Shown: one piece after another, positions 1 through 12,400 of the stretch
Numbering within the stretch: position 1 is the stretch's first letter
Layout: every line of letters begins with the position of its first letter
NCBI RefSeq assembly: GCF_019279795.1
Contig: NC_056744.1
Location: 902,020,404-902,084,403 of the forward strand
Length of the DNA: 64,000 nucleotides
Origin: Protopterus annectens
Taxonomy: Eukaryota; Chordata; Ceratodontiformes; Protopteridae
Direction of reading: 5' to 3'
Position numbers and translations under genes: made by a program
Notes under the pieces: model-generated
What the model was told of the DNA's origin: nothing
Database searches by the model: none
Seen by the model: only the letters and a program-made list of their open reading frames with translations

Positions 1-1784
1 TTTTGAATTGTTTTCCCATATCCACATCCTGATCTCCTTTTTCATTAGTACTAGCTATTATTTCTGATTTACTTTCACTGTGAATTTCATTTTCATTACT
101 GTTAACTCATTACTTTTTCAAAACAGCTCAATTTGCATGATGAAAATACCTGGCAAGCATCATGCTTATTTTCCAAGATACCCTGCTACACCTGTGCCCC
201 TGTGTATAGCTCTACAAAGACTCATATGGGAGGATCTGTAATTCCACATGTAACTATATAAATGGAATTTCTGAATTGATCAATTTCTTAACAGTATACC
301 CAGTAATACAAACTGCTATGTTTAACACATTGGAGTGCCACTTTGAACTATAATAATACAGTGCCTGTATTATGATAGTCAACAATCCATCATGCAAATG
401 AAGTATCAGTCGATGCCTATCAATGTGCAGCAGATGGCACACATGAGAACTGCATTTGGTGCCAATTTTCTGACATTTTCCCTGTGATTCTTCAAGGTTC
501 AAATTCATGTCTGGAAAAGAAGAGGGTAGTACTCCTTTTCTAGCATGGAGGTGGTTTCTGGAGAAGACAAAAATCTTTCTCTACCTTTCCCAACAGAATT
601 GCAGATAGAGACTCCTGCAGGAAGACTGTCAAGGGTCTTCAGATAAGATTGAACCCTAAAACACCTTATTCAAAACTGTAACCTATGCCACTGACATGCT
701 ACACACAGAGGAACAGTGCCATCATCATTATAGAGACATGAGGCACTGCAGTCCTAATCTCCTGGGATGATGGGAGGATGAAGTTAAACTGTGTTCTCCT
801 CATATGTACTTTAAGTTGAACTTACCTTATCATAGCTACATCTATAACTTGCCAGTGCTTACCACCCACCCATATTACACAGTATTTTATTTCTGTCCAT
901 AGCAACTGAAGAAAGTGCAGTGAATAGGCAGCTACACAAAGGAGATTAGAGAACACTGTTGTACCCAATGGTAGCAGTGCTAGTGGAAGTGATACCTATG
1001 TTACCCACTGGTAGCTGGCAGACATTGTGGGGAGATAGTTTACTGGAGATTACATGCTCAGGTTGGTCATTTGGAAAACCTCCTCTAGCAACTCACTGAG
1101 TCCTGTCCCTGTCCAGCACTGTATCCACCATTTCATGTATGGCCAAGTGTTGATGGTGCCCAAGGTGGTGAATAATCTGCGAATGGATCACAGCTGGCGT
1201 AGACTGCAATTGTGGAACCACATCATATCCCTCATTCTGGTGTTCCCCTCCCGTTTTGTCCATGCCCACTTCATGTTAATTGTAAAATCATCCCCTCATC
1301 ATTGTCTTCCCTGTTATTGTCTAATGTCCCCTTCGCTATTATGTTATCGCCCCTTGTTGTGTTACCACAGTCCTGTCAGCCTTGTCTCTCTTTCTCTGCT
1401 ACCAAGCATAACTCTCTTACCTTTCTTTTACTTCTCTTACTTTTTTCTCTAGCATACCTTCTCTTTATACTTGAAAAATGGACACCAATAAAAATATTTA
1501 CCACATCTTCACCACCTCCATTCTGCTCATTTCTTAGCTGTTCACTGTGCTATACCAATTTTGACTTGTGCTGGTGCTTAAAACATCTTATGACTCATTC
1601 ACAGTGATCTGCAGGTAGGACAACTTCTGCAATAACTGCATCCTAGTATCTTCTTTCATATAAAATCTATTCACAATTCTTTGCTGAGAAAATAATATAT
1701 GCATATACATACACACATACATATATATGTTTTTGCCTTTCTTTACAAAATTATAAAATATGTAGAATAGAAATAGTCATTGCG
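1..1784. other. No recognised feature
   Basis: I see no domain, repeat terminus or plausible exon set in this AT-rich stretch. The open frames at 1054-1607 (plus) give hydrophobic, Leu/Ser/Pro-rich translations without a family signature and are probably chance frames over pyrimidine-rich DNA. A short degenerate TA/CA patch lies at about 1698-1730. It may be unique intergenic DNA or an element too old to recognise. Confidence 0.5.
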
Positions 1785-1803
1785 TACATGTTTTATTCTG
1801 AAT
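1785..1803. repeat. Left TSD of the RTE element
   Basis: The 19 bases here, TACATGTTTTATTC then T then GAAT, recur at 7515-7533 with a single T-to-A difference. They lie immediately outside the two ends of the RTE LINE, so they read as its target-site duplication and fix the element boundaries at 1804 and 7514. Confidence 0.85.
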
Positions 1804-1831
1804 CATCATAATTTTCTTTCAGCTGTTCCCG

Positions 1832-2100
1832 TTAGGGGTTTCCACAGCAGATCACCTGTTTCCATTTCTTCCTGTCCTCTGCATCTTGCTCTGTCACACC
1901 AATCCCCTGCATGTCCTCTCTAAACACATCCATAAACCTTATCTTAGGCCTTCCTCTTTTCCTGTTACCTGGTAGCTTCATCCTTAGCATCTTTTTCCCA
2001 ATATACTCAGCATCCCTCCTCAGCACATGCCCAAACCAACATAATCTTGCCTCTCTGGCTTTGTCTCCAAATCTTCCATCCTGGGCTGACCCTCTAATAT
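1832..2100 (-). pseudogene. RTE ORF, C-terminal end (distal piece)
   Basis: The translation ends in the basic KRGRPK-containing segment and the EDMQGIGVTEQDAEDRKKWK stretch typical of the C-terminus of RTE polyproteins. It continues, after PLE1 is removed, the frame that stops at 4661. The bases ACCCTCTAATAT at 2089-2100 are duplicated at 4661-4672, which marks the break as an insertion rather than a deletion. Confidence 0.85.
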
Positions 2101-2271
2101 CAGAAAGACAAAAATGGCAGTGAAACTTGGAAAACAGAAAACCAAGTTCAGCTAGCTAGTGCCCTCCCAAATAATGAAACAAAACTATACATCCACTCGT
2201 GTCATGAAGACAAATGAGAAAACGTCTCAAAAAAGGTAACAAGGAAGAATCCACAGGTTTATTTACAAATT

Positions 2272-2320
2272 TTAAGCGCTTTTCGTTTGCCTCAGTCAGC
2301 CAGACTTCTTCAGAAACAAT
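2272..2320 (-). ncRNA. Candidate hammerhead-like motif in the PLE1 3' region
   Basis: On the minus strand CTGAAGA is followed about 22 bases later by GAAA and then an AGCGCTT segment. The CUGANGA and GAAA blocks match the two conserved core strings of hammerhead ribozymes, which are known in the terminal repeats of Penelope-like elements. I could not draw a convincing stem II, so this copy may be decayed. It sits in the same position as similar motifs in PLE2 and PLE3. Confidence 0.35.
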
Positions 2321-2892
2321 TGTTACGATGAACTGAAAATCAAATTTATACACACAGCTGACTTGTGGTTAACCAATTATACATAATAAAAATTGCCTCA
2401 TTAAAAGACAACCTAATAAAAGGGACATACACACAAGAAGTGCTGCAGCAGCCCTAAAGATAAAAGATCAAACATTATATAAAAATTGTATAGAAAGAAT
2501 AAATAAAAATAAAAATAACAATGACAATTGCGAGTATATACAGTTAAATAGCATCATATAGCTCAAAGTATAATATACTAAAACCATACCAATACAGTAA
2601 AACTTAGTTAAAAAACAGAATTGAAGTTCTACTAGTGCTTAGTTATGTTGTATATTAGTAAAGCTCTCTTGAAAATATTTAACAAGTACTAGCAAGTATA
2701 TCAACTAGCTAACAGTAACTCTACTTCTTTAAACTTTTCAATCTTAAAATACTGCTAATAGAGCAAGAATCATTCAGACCAGGGGGATTATATGCATTAA
2801 GTCTGACCTGCCAGTTAAGTTCGAGCTCCTCTAATTTTAGAGGTCTAGGCCCACCCCTGCTGTCAACCTTTACTTGGTCGGTAATAGTGAAG

Positions 2893-3627
2893 TTAAAAGT
2901 GCGCTCTTGGATAGTGAAGGCATGTTTGGCTAATGCATTTTTCCAGTTTCTGTTTCTTGATCACGTATTGGTGCTCGTATATCCTGTCATGAAGCCTCCA
3001 CTCTGTTTTTCCTATATAAAAAGCAGGGAAAAATTTACACCTAGCCAGGTATACAACAAAACTGGAATTGCAATTAAATTTATCCTTGATTCTATATTGA
3101 AAGCCATTGATCTTGAAACTATTAGTTACATTCACAAATTTACAATAGTTACAACATTCAGATTTTCTCATGCTATTACAACGAGTAATAGGGGTGCTAT
3201 TATACTCTAAGATGGACTTCAAATTCCGCCCTCTTCTGAAAGTTACTCTGGGAAAATCACCCAGTTTGGCATATATATTGAAGTTAGTTTTAAATAATTC
3301 CCAATTCTTCTTTAAAATATTAATGCACGAGTTACTATGTAACGTGTAAGTAGTAATAAAGCTTAAATTGTTTTCTTTTACTCTGCTGTTCTGTGTATCA
3401 AGACTCGGCAATAAATGCAGAACAGAACCACTATTATCAGATATAAGAGAAGCACTTCTGACATTAAGAAGTGGTATATAAACTTTGTCTAATCCCTTCA
3501 CTTTTACTTCATTAATTAAGTCATCTAGTAGTGGTTCTGGGTAGCCACGGTGGATAAACATGATCCTAAGCAAAGAGCATTCATCAAGGAAGTCCTCCTC
3601 TAAGGTTGTCATTCTTGAAGCCCTCAC
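2893..3627 (-). pseudogene. PLE1 C-terminal half with GIY-YIG endonuclease
   Basis: The 244-residue frame holds the connector region after the RT and then the GIY-YIG nuclease. The signature YLARCKFFPAFYIGKTEWRL leads into a conserved R-x-x-E-H segment (DRIYEHQ). In Penelope elements this nuclease nicks the target for priming. A Cys pair upstream (CCNYC) fits the zinc-binding CCHH region that precedes the nuclease in many PLEs. The frame starts downstream of the RT open frame at 3697-4581, in a different phase, so the original polyprotein is broken near 3630-3700. Confidence 0.85.
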
Positions 3628-3696
3628 GAGTTGGCCCTTAATGACTGACCTCTTCTGATGTAAAGGATGACTACTTGAAAAGTGGAGAAACGTATT

Positions 3697-4660
3697 TCAG
3701 TATGTACTTTTTCTGTAAATCTTAGCTACAAAGCTCCCTAACACATAGTTTTTAACCAAACAGATGTTCAAATATGCTATCATATCGGTGTTAAATGTAA
3801 ATGTAAACTGTAGGAATTGGGTAGTACTGTTAAGGTAGTCCACCAAACTGGAACCCATACATTCGTCTCCATTAATCAAAATGAATATATCATCAAGGTA
3901 ACATGTATACAGGACTAGTGAGTCACAGAAAGTGTTGTTATTAAAGAAAAATTCAGACTCCCAATATGCCATGAAAAGATTTGCAATACTGGCTCTGCCT
4001 GGTGACCCCATGGCTACCCCCACTTTTTGGAGATAGAATTGGTCCTGGAACATAAAAAAGTTGTTAGACAATACTAAACCAATAAGTTCCGTTACCAACC
4101 TGGTCTCAACTGCAGGAGCTCTATGTTTGCTAAGCATTAAATCAACCCATTCAATAGCTGTTGTGTGTGGGATACAGGTGTATAAGTCCTTCACATCGAT
4201 AGTAAGAAAATTGAAGTTAGCATTGAATTCAAGGGCTTCAATCTTCCTCAAAAATGACCATGAGTCTTTACAGATTTGTTTCTCATGGACTAAATACTTT
4301 TGAAGTATTGCATCCACTACCTTGGCACAAGAATATGTGGGAGAACCTCGACCATCAACTAGTGGTCTTAGTGGTGGATTTACCAAATTCTTGTGTAACT
4401 TAGGGATGCCGAAAATGAATGGGTATCTGGGGTAGGATGTTAACAGATAATTATAAATTCGCTGTTCAATTCTACCCTCAATATACAGATCTTCAATACA
4501 ATTTCTGATCAAACTATAGGCTTTATTCACCTCCGAACGTGAACTTACTTCATAGGAACTGGTGTTCAATAATCTATTCATACGTTTCTGATAATCACCA
4601 TTGTCGAAAACTGCCAGTCCCCCTCCTTTATCTGGTTTACAAAATTGTAAGCCCCATAAG
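3697..4660 (-). pseudogene. PLE1 reverse transcriptase
   Basis: The frame covers most of a Penelope RT. It begins at the KPDKGGG motif (4625-4650), continues through FGIPKLHKN, then LTIDVKDLYTCIPH (motif A), GVAMGSPG (motif B) and the catalytic YLDDIF (motif C), and ends at a stop near 3697. The last open stretch is 294 residues. Upstream residues are joined out of frame to RTE sequence. The N-terminal ~250 residues normally found before KGGG in full-length PLEs are absent, consistent with incomplete reverse transcription. Confidence 0.85.
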
Positions 4661-7240
4661 ACCCTCTAATATACTTATTCCTAATCCTGTCCACCCTCAT
4701 CACACCCAGTGCAAACCTTAACATCTTTAATTCTGCCACATCCAGCTCAAACTCCTGTCTTTTTGTCAATGCCACTGTCTCCAACCCATATAACATAGCT
4801 GGTCTCACTACCCTCTTGTAGACTATCCCTTTCACTCTTACTGGTACTCGTCTGTCACAAATCACTCCTGACTCTCTTCTCCACCCACTCCATCCTGCCT
4901 GCACTCTCTTCTTCACCTCTCTTCCATACTCACCGTTACTCTGAACTATTTATCCCAAGTATTTAAACGCATCCACCTTCACCACTTCTACTCCTTGCAT
5001 CCTCACCATTCCTCTATCCTCCCTCTCATTCACACACATATATTCTGTCTTAGTCCTGCTGACCTTCATTCCTCTTCTCTCTAGAGCATATCTCCATCTC
5101 TCCAGGGTCCCCTCCACCTGTTCCCTACTCTCACTACAGATCACAATGTCATCTGCAAACATCATAGTCCACGGGGACTCCTGCCTGATCTCATCTATCA
5201 ACCTGTCCATCACCATTGCAAATAAGAAAGAGCTCAGAGCTGATCCTTGATGTAACCCCACCTCCACCTTAAATGCATCCGTTACTCCCACCGCAGACCT
5301 CACCGTTGTCACACTACCCTCGCACATATCCTTTACAACTCTTACATACTTCCTTGACACTCCTGACTTCCTCATACAATACCACAACTCCTCTCTAGTC
5401 ACTCTGTCATATGCTTTCTCTTAGTCTACAAAAACACAATGCAACTCCTTCTGATCTTCTCTGTACTTCTCCATCAACACTCTCAGAGCAAACATCACAT
5501 CTGTAGTGCTCTTTCCTGGCATGAAACCATACTGCTGATCACTAATCATTATGTCTCTTCTTAACCTAGCTTCCACTACTCTTTCCCATAACTTCATGCT
5601 GTGACTGATCAATTTAATCCCTCTGTAGTTACTACAGCTCTGCACATCACCCTTATTTTTAAAAATCAGTACCAAAACACTTTTTCTCCATTTCTGAGGC
5701 ATCCTCTTACTTTCCAAGATTTCATTAAACAATCTGGTTAAAAACTCCACTGCCATTTCACCTAAACACCTCCAGGCTTCCACATGTATGTCATCTGGAC
5801 CAACAGCCTTTCCATTCTTCATCCTCTTCATAGCTATCCTTACTTCCTCCTTGCTAATCCATTGTACTTCATGATTCACTATCCCCACATCATTCAACCT
5901 TCTCTCCCTCTCATTCTCTTCATTCATCAACCTCTCAAAGTACTCTTTCCATCTCCTCAACACACTCTCCTCGCTTGTGAGTATGTTTCCCTCATTATCC
6001 TTTATAACCTTTACCTGCTGCACATCTTTCCTTGCTCGGTCCCTCTGTCTAGCCAATCGGTACACGTCCTTTTCTCCCTCCTTAGTGTCCAACCTTTCAT
6101 ACAAATCTTCAGATGCCTTATCCTTAGCCTTTGCCACCTCTCTCTTTGCCATGCACCTCATCTCCTTATACTCCTGTCTACTTTCTTCATCTCTCTGACA
6201 ATCCCACTTCTTCTTTGCCAACCTCTTTTTCTGTATACTCTCCTGTACTTCCTCATTCCACCACCATGTCTCCTTGTCATCCTTCCTCTGTCCAGATGTC
6301 ATACCAAGCACCTTTCTAGCCTTCTCCCTTACTAGCTCTGCTGTAGTTACCCAGCTATTTGGTAACTCTTCACTGCCACCCATGCCTGTCTTAACTCATC
6401 CCTGAACTCCACCTCACAATTACCCTTTTTCAATTTCTACCATTTGACCCTTGGTGCTGCCCTCACACTCCTCCTCCTCTTCTTGATCACCAACATCATC
6501 CTACAAACCACCATCCTATGCTGCTTAACTACACTTTCCCCGGTCACCACTTTACAGTCTCCAATCTCCTTCAAACTGGCCATCCTACATAAGATATAAT
6601 CCACCTGTGTGCTTCTTCCTCCACTCTTGTATGTCACCCTATGCTCCTCCCTCTTGTTAAAATATGTATTCACCACAGCCATGTCCATCCTTTTTGCAAA
6701 ATCCACTACCATCTGATCTTCTGCATTCCTTTGTTTAACACCATACCTACCCATCACTTCCTCATCCCCTCTGTTCCCTTCACCAACATGCCCATTGAAA
6801 TCTGCTCCAATCACCAGTCTCTCACCCTTAGGTACAGTCATCACCACTTCATCCAACTCACTCCAAAATTTTTCTTTCTTATCCATCGCACACCCAACTT
6901 GTGGAGCATATGCACTAACAACATTCATCATTACACCATGAATTTCCAGCTTCATAAACATCACTCTATCCGACATTCTTTTCACCTCCAAAATACTCAG
7001 CATACTGTTCCTTCAGGATAACTCCTGCACCATTTCTCCTCCCATCCACACCATGATAAAACAATTTTAACCCACCTTCGATACACCTAGCCTAACTCCC
7101 CTTACATCTGGTCTCTTGCACACACAATATACCAACCTTCCTTCTGTCCGTCATATCAGCTAGCTTTCTCCCTATACCAGTCATACTGCAAACATTCAAA
7201 GTTCCGACCCTCACTACCACAGTCCTAGCCTTTCTACTCT
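4661..7240 (-). pseudogene. RTE polyprotein: AP endonuclease plus reverse transcriptase
   Basis: From the N-terminus (high coordinates) the frame shows an AP-like endonuclease with VGTLNVCSMTG, ILCVQETRC, FYHGVDGRRNGAGVIL, then SAYAPQVGC, GADFNGHVG and STQVDYIL. A basic linker follows, then the RT: KNGKAVGPDDIHVEAW, NYRGIKLISHSMKLWERV, QYGFMPGKSTTD, VGLHQGSALSSFLF, the catalytic FADD in MMFADDIVIC, and MKVSRTKTEYMCVNE. Four or more frame interruptions split it into open blocks at 6437-7003, 5421-6383, 4950-5402 and 4661-4916. The conserved GLHQGSALSPF-like motif and length identify the RTE clade rather than CR1 or L1. Confidence 0.9.
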
Positions 7241-7514
7241 CTTCCTGCCTTCAGCCATGCCTTCTGCTTCTTCTCCTCCTTCGGCCAACAGTAGCCCAAT
7301 TTCCGCCAGTATCCTGTTGGCTAACAGTATTGGTGGTGGTTGTTGTTAACCCAGGCCTCGACCAATCCGGTATGGAAATATTTACTGGAGTCCGCATGAA
7401 TTATTTGGCGAAGATTTACACCAGATGCCCTTCCTGATGCAAGCCTCCCCATTTATCCGGGCTTGGGACCAGCACAAAGAAATGCACTGGCTTGTGCATC
7501 CCCAGTGGCTGGGT

Positions 7515-7533
7515 TACATGTTTTATTCAGAAT
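7515..7533. repeat. Right TSD of the RTE element
   Basis: This is the second copy of the 19-bp target-site duplication at 1785-1803, differing at one position. It lies directly beyond the 5' end of the RTE LINE, so that copy is not 5' truncated. Confidence 0.85.
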
Positions 7534-7854
7534 AATATGACTTTTGTGCAAAATATATACTGATTTTTTTGTTTTCAAGAGTTATGACTTGGAATGTGAT
7601 GAGTGCTGCTATAAAATGAATATGGTAGGCTCTGCTGCAGTATATGGAAATATTAAGTGAATTCCTAGAACTTAATAATGTTGTCAGTGCATAGTTAAAC
7701 ATTTGATAACAACAACATAGTGCAGTTAAATGTTTGTGATGCTGCCAAAGTGTAAACAAAAATCTATTCTGTATCTCAGATGTGTATTTTTATTTCACAT
7801 GATGTCCATGACGTTGCAGTCATATATATATGTGGTGTGTGTATATGTATATGC

Positions 7855-7931
<77 letters not shown>

Positions 7932-7975
7932 GTTACACAGGTTTATTGATGAGAAAATAATCCAAATATTGAAAT

Positions 7976-8240
7976 TTGCCCAACACAACATTAAAACACA
8001 CCATACTATCTAAACCCATCAAGGTGGGGGGGGGGGGCTATGCCTCCCATAACCCCACTAAATATATATATAGCAACTCCAGGATTTCACTACCGTGGAG
8101 AAAGAGCATGATTCCCCACATTGGGCAACTGTTTACATGCCCTGGGAAAACGTACTTGGTTCAGCACTTTAAATTTCATGATTCTCATCTCAGCATTTTG
8201 GTCTTTGCGATTTTGAACTTTCGATATTACAACGTAGACC

Positions 8241-8245
<5 letters not shown>
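7976..8245. repeat. Palindromic-family element E0 (partial)
   Basis: The segment lies between two (TA)n arrays. It contains the G-rich cassette (12 Gs, then CTATGCCTCCCATAACCCC, then CAACTCCAGGATTTCAC) also found at 24951-25008 and 47549-47596. Near its right end is the string ATTTTGGTCTTTGCGATTTT followed by GAACTTTCG, which closely matches the right arm of the palindromic element at 25361-25782. No clear left arm remains. The family is not one I can name. Confidence 0.5.
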
Positions 8246-8325
<80 letters not shown>

Positions 8326-8347
8326 ATATATAGATATATATATAAAA

Positions 8348-8402
<55 letters not shown>

Positions 8403-8439
8403 TATAGATATATACACACACACACACACACATATACAT

Positions 8440-8484
<45 letters not shown>

Positions 8485-8491
8485 TATATAT

Positions 8492-8564
<73 letters not shown>

Positions 8565-8574
8565 TATATATGTC

Positions 8575-8619
<45 letters not shown>

Positions 8620-8640
8620 GCGCGCACACATGCACACGCA
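8246..8640. repeat. Compound (TA)n and (CA)n microsatellite
   Basis: About 330 bp of TA dinucleotides, interrupted by short GATATA and CACACA blocks, runs into a ~60-bp CA array ending in a CG-rich patch. The tract is long even for this window and was probably seeded by the adjacent element terminus. Confidence 0.95.
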
Positions 8641-9576
8641 AACATAAATATGTGTGTATGTTTGCAGTGACTAGTAAATGTATGCATGTGTGTGCATGTT
8701 TGTGTATGTGCGCGCATGCACTTATGCATATGGATGTATATTTATTTGTGTGATTTGTGTGTAAGCAATAATACTGGAGGTGGTGGGCATTATAAAAAAG
8801 TAACAGCCCACCCAAGTTGTTGTATAGATTGATGTATCAGGTACAGTTCTCCATAGCAGTAACATTGCCATTATTTCCTATAATGTATACTATGAATTGT
8901 ACTCAGAAAATGGACTGTTTCTTTTCTGGAGAGATTTCTCTCTAAGCAATTTAACTTTTGAAGGGTATTTTTTCTTCTGCAGACCAGCAATCTTTTTAGC
9001 ATTTAAAATGGGAGCATCTTTGTAGGCTGAGCTCTGTAAAATCAATGTGGTCACAAAAATGTTGTAGAAACTGTATAAATTAAAGTTCCATTGCTGTAAC
9101 CGCCAAATTCTGCTTGCATGTTTTATGAGGATAACTGTGGTTAACTTTTTATCAGATTTGCTCTCTGAAATGCTGTCAAAGATCAGTCATATTTGTAGCT
9201 GATGTTATTAGTTTGTATGTTGCAATGAGTGTGTTCTTTTTCAGATATGTACTAAGTCTGAATATTTTGAATGAAAATAAAAAAAATGCACAATTCATAC
9301 ATTGTTTTCCTTGATCAACTTTTATTTTTGCTTCTGACTTTTGCAGTTCAACTTTTTATCTTAATCAGTTCTAGATTTACTTTTACATTTTGTTTATGTC
9401 ATCATTTTCAGTAATTCTTTATTTACAAATGCAGTAATTTTGATCGTCACAAGAATTTATAACAGAGATGTAGTTTTAAAAAGTTACAAAGGCATTATTG
9501 CTGCATTGAAGGAACCTGCTGCATTGAGAAGTGAGCTATGTTGGGTTACACCTTTCATTCTACATGTGACAGTCAT

Positions 9577-12310
9577 ACGTTCATAGGTTCATAAATGTTT
9601 AGTAGGCTAACAACCACAAGGGCCTTTTTAAGCCTAGCCATGCATCCCAAATCTCTGACAAGTGCTGGTAGCCTTGGTAATTATAATCAGGGGTATGGGA
9701 GATGAAACATTTACAGGCGAGGGCCTGGGAAATTAACCATTTACATGCTGCCGGTGTCCTTTGGAGACATAGGTGCCAGACCAGGGATGAATTTATATTC
9801 CATATCCAATTGTCAAAGTTACATTTGAATTGGGTTAGGGGAGAACTCTGCTTCACATGGACAGGGAACCTGTTCCACAGAAGGGGTAGTCTCTGGGATT
9901 ATATGCTTGCCTCTCTAGCAACTTCTATTTATATCACAGGCAAGGTTTAACTCTTTTGAATGGATAAATGTGATGCTTTTTGTTTTGTGGATAGGCAAGA
10001 GGTCCATCAGGGTGGTGTCCGACAATGCCTTGTATGCCAGGCATAGCTCTACTTTTAACAGTCTGTAGGAGAAAAATACAAGGATAGGGCTTTGAGGCAG
10101 ACTGCATAGGGCACCCTCTATTTTTTTAGTGTGGAACCACTGTAGACATTCCAGTTGTTGGATGGCTTAGTTAGGTACATATGAAAGGGGACATTGTACT
10201 CAATGACAGGTCTGATGAATGCTGAATACAGTGGAACAATGACCTACTTGGACCTAGATGCTATACCTTTGTTTATAAGTTGTACAACATAAAACGATTT
10301 CCACACTACTGTATACACATGATGATCAAAGGCCAGATTACTGTCTATGTGTTTCCCCAAGTCTGTGATTTTGGGTCGACTTGTAGGGGTGCATTGTCAA
10401 TATGTTAGTTACCAGAGGTGGATGACTTCATGAAGGATACTATTATGCATTTCTTGGCATTTAGTTTTAGTCCATCACACTGACACTAGTTATGTTTTTG
10501 TGTCACCTCTTCCAGGAGAACATTAGTGTCTGTGGGTGATTCTACAACTGCTGCTAATTTGCAATTGCCTGCAAATTTGATCAGCCAGAGGCCCTTGACA
10601 CTGGCCTTGACTTCAGAGAAGTAGAAGCCAAAAAGGAGCAGTCATCACAGGATTGTTCTGTGAGAGAGTCTGCTGGTGGCTGTCCTCTTTGTAGATGCGG
10701 TCTCCCCATATCTAATTTCCTGGGTCTGGTTTATGAGCCAGCTGACTCTCCACCAGGTGTCATAAGGGTTTATACCTAACCTCTTGTGTTTGTCAACAAT
10801 GCCTGAGTGGGATATTGTGTCAAATGCCTTGGCCAGATCAAGCTAGGCAGTGTGAACCATTTTGCCCTCCTTCATTGTGTTGGTGACAAAGAAGTCCTCC
10901 AGGTTGAGTAGGCATGACCTGTGGTTGACGAAACCAAATTGGGTTGGGTCCAGCTTCTGAAGGTTTCCCATGTTATTATTCATTATTCCATTATAATTTC
11001 TTCCATGGCTTTGCATATGACACTAGTGAAACTTATGGGTCTGTAGTTTCCAGGGACTATGGATGGCCTACATTTGTGCAGAGGGATAATGGTTGCTGAT
11101 CTCCATCCATGAGGCATGAAGCCTATTTAGAGGCTACTATTAAATAGGACCAGCTAGGTCATGCTTCATGCTATTTAGATGATAGCCTGGTATATTGTCA
11201 TGGCAGTGTTCTTGGCCTTAGAAAGAAAGAGAGAGGGCATTCAGGACCTGTTCACTAATGATAGTAGGGGGTTATATTTAGTGGCATTTCCTGAGGGTAG
11301 GCTGGGGGGAGAGGGGGGTAAAGTTACAGATTAATTTGTCTTCCAGTAAGTTTGCTATATCTTCTGGTTCAGTACGGGTGACTCCATTAACAATGAGCTT
11401 TGCACACAATTGCATACCTTTGGGGTTATGCACATAGCTAAAGAAAGCCTTGTGGTTGTCTTTGGCATGGGAGTCCAAATTTACCTCAAATTTGGCTTTG
11501 GTAGACTTTCTTTATCCTCTGAGTTGCTTGTTTAGTTTGATTAAAGCACTTTTATCCTACTGGGTGATATGCCTCCTAATCTTGCCACGATTTTCTTCCT
11601 TCTGTTATACAACCTATTGATTTTGTGATTCCACTGAGATAGCTTGTTGTTTAAGTTAGTTTTATACGTAGTCCTGGTGAGCACAACTGCTTGCATGTAG
11701 CTATTAACATGCTTCTACAGGGTTGTTGTGAACAGTTCTACATATGCAGCAGTGTTATCTGGGTTTAAGGGGGCTTAACATTTTGCCAGGATATCACTTA
11801 ATAGTAGAGAGTTAACCTTAGAATAGTTCTTGAACATTCCATGATTAGCTGAGTTCTGGATTTTATTTTTAATTCAAAAGAGACCATTTTGTGGTCTGAC
11901 CTTACCAGAGAGGACATTACACTTGGCGGTGTGCAGCAATCTCCCATATATTGAGGACCAGACCCAGTATACTTGTGACCCTTGATGGTGTATTGACAAC
12001 CTTATCCAGGGAGTTTGTGTTTACAAAATCCAGGCATCTCTTTGCCTACACATTTGATTGTGTATATGATTCTTAGTTAATACTGGTATAATTGAAGTCA
12101 TCCATAAATAGGTTATTGGGTCAGGTGGTGAGGGTTCCCAATAGGCTTAAATATATGTTGTGGGTTTCTGGGTCACAGAATGGTCCTATATTTGACCATC
12201 CTTGTGGTATATTTATTTAAAAAAATTGAGACACCACCACTTTTAATCCCCTGCCTTTTTTTAATTTCTCCAAATCTTTTGGGGTTCAAATTCATGACAG
12301 GAATGGACTC
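9577..12310 (-). mobile_element. CR1-like LINE copy 1, old and degraded
   Basis: The low-coordinate end carries the 3' terminal 8-bp repeat (GTTCATAG type) and the same ~70-bp 3' segment as the copies ending at 37198 and 52830. Moving up, the complementary strand keeps recognisable RT and endonuclease stretches parallel to copy 3. The best short frame is 11278-11478 (KDNHKAFFSYVHNPKG), equivalent to the linker before the RT of copy 3. Many stops and indels are present, so it is far older than copy 3. It ends near 12300, inside the endonuclease region, so it is 5' truncated. Confidence 0.8.
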
Positions 12311-12400
12311 CATTCCTAAGTCAAAGTATGATTAAAGTTCATAGTAAAATAACTAAGTGCAGTTGTAAATTGTTTTTTACAAGATCAGTTGGTCCTACTA

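Larger units (their letters stand above)
2101..4660 (-). mobile_element. Penelope-like element PLE1 inserted in the RTE
   Basis: This Penelope-like retroelement lies on the minus strand. Its 3' end is at 2101 and its truncated 5' end at 4660. It is flanked by a perfect 12-bp TSD, ACCCTCTAATAT. It encodes a reverse transcriptase and then a GIY-YIG endonuclease, the order that defines the family. The 5' truncation falls about eight codons upstream of the KGGG motif at the start of the RT domain, so the N-terminal region is missing. The ~790-bp 3' untranslated region contains a short structured motif at 2272-2320 resembling a hammerhead core. Confidence 0.9.
1804..7514 (-). mobile_element. RTE-clade LINE, near full length, split by a PLE
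   Basis: This is a non-LTR retrotransposon read on the minus strand. The 5' end lies near 7514 and the 3' terminus at 1804. It carries an AP-type endonuclease (about 7240-6437) followed by an RTE-type reverse transcriptase (6383-4661, then 2100-1832). Removing PLE1 and one copy of its TSD leaves about 3.1 kb, the expected length of a complete RTE. Similar elements are abundant in fish genomes. The reading frame is broken at several places (near 7003, 6400, 5400 and 4940), so it is inactive. Its 3' end has the same sequence as the RTE fragment at 28147-28650 and the tail of the SINE at 45477-45724. Confidence 0.9.
7534..9576. other. Microsatellite-rich spacer without genes
   Basis: No gene is supported here. 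It contains a (TA)n array at about 7859-7930, a 12-G run and G-rich cassette at 8023-8090, one arm of a palindromic element at about 8195-8245, and a compound (TA)n and (CA)n tract at 8246-8640. About 900 bp of AT-rich sequence with no signature follows. The repetitive tyrosine/isoleucine and histidine/threonine translations are artefacts of the dinucleotide arrays. Confidence 0.7.

Noticed and set aside
1054..1607. Overlapping plus-strand frames of about 130 codons
   Set aside because: Both are Leu/Ser/Pro/Phe-rich with no motif, as expected from pyrimidine-rich sequence, and have no recognisable splice or promoter context.
5784..6335. 183-codon plus-strand frame
   Set aside because: It is the antisense shadow of the RTE reverse transcriptase on the minus strand.
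8190..8815. Open frames of repeated Ile/Tyr, Cys/Val or His/Thr across dinucleotide arrays
   Set aside because: They are translations of (TA)n and (CA)n tracts, in all frames and on both strands, with no other coding evidence. The same applies at 18212-18535, 25199-25509, 42629-43032, 59248-59505 and 62661-62915.
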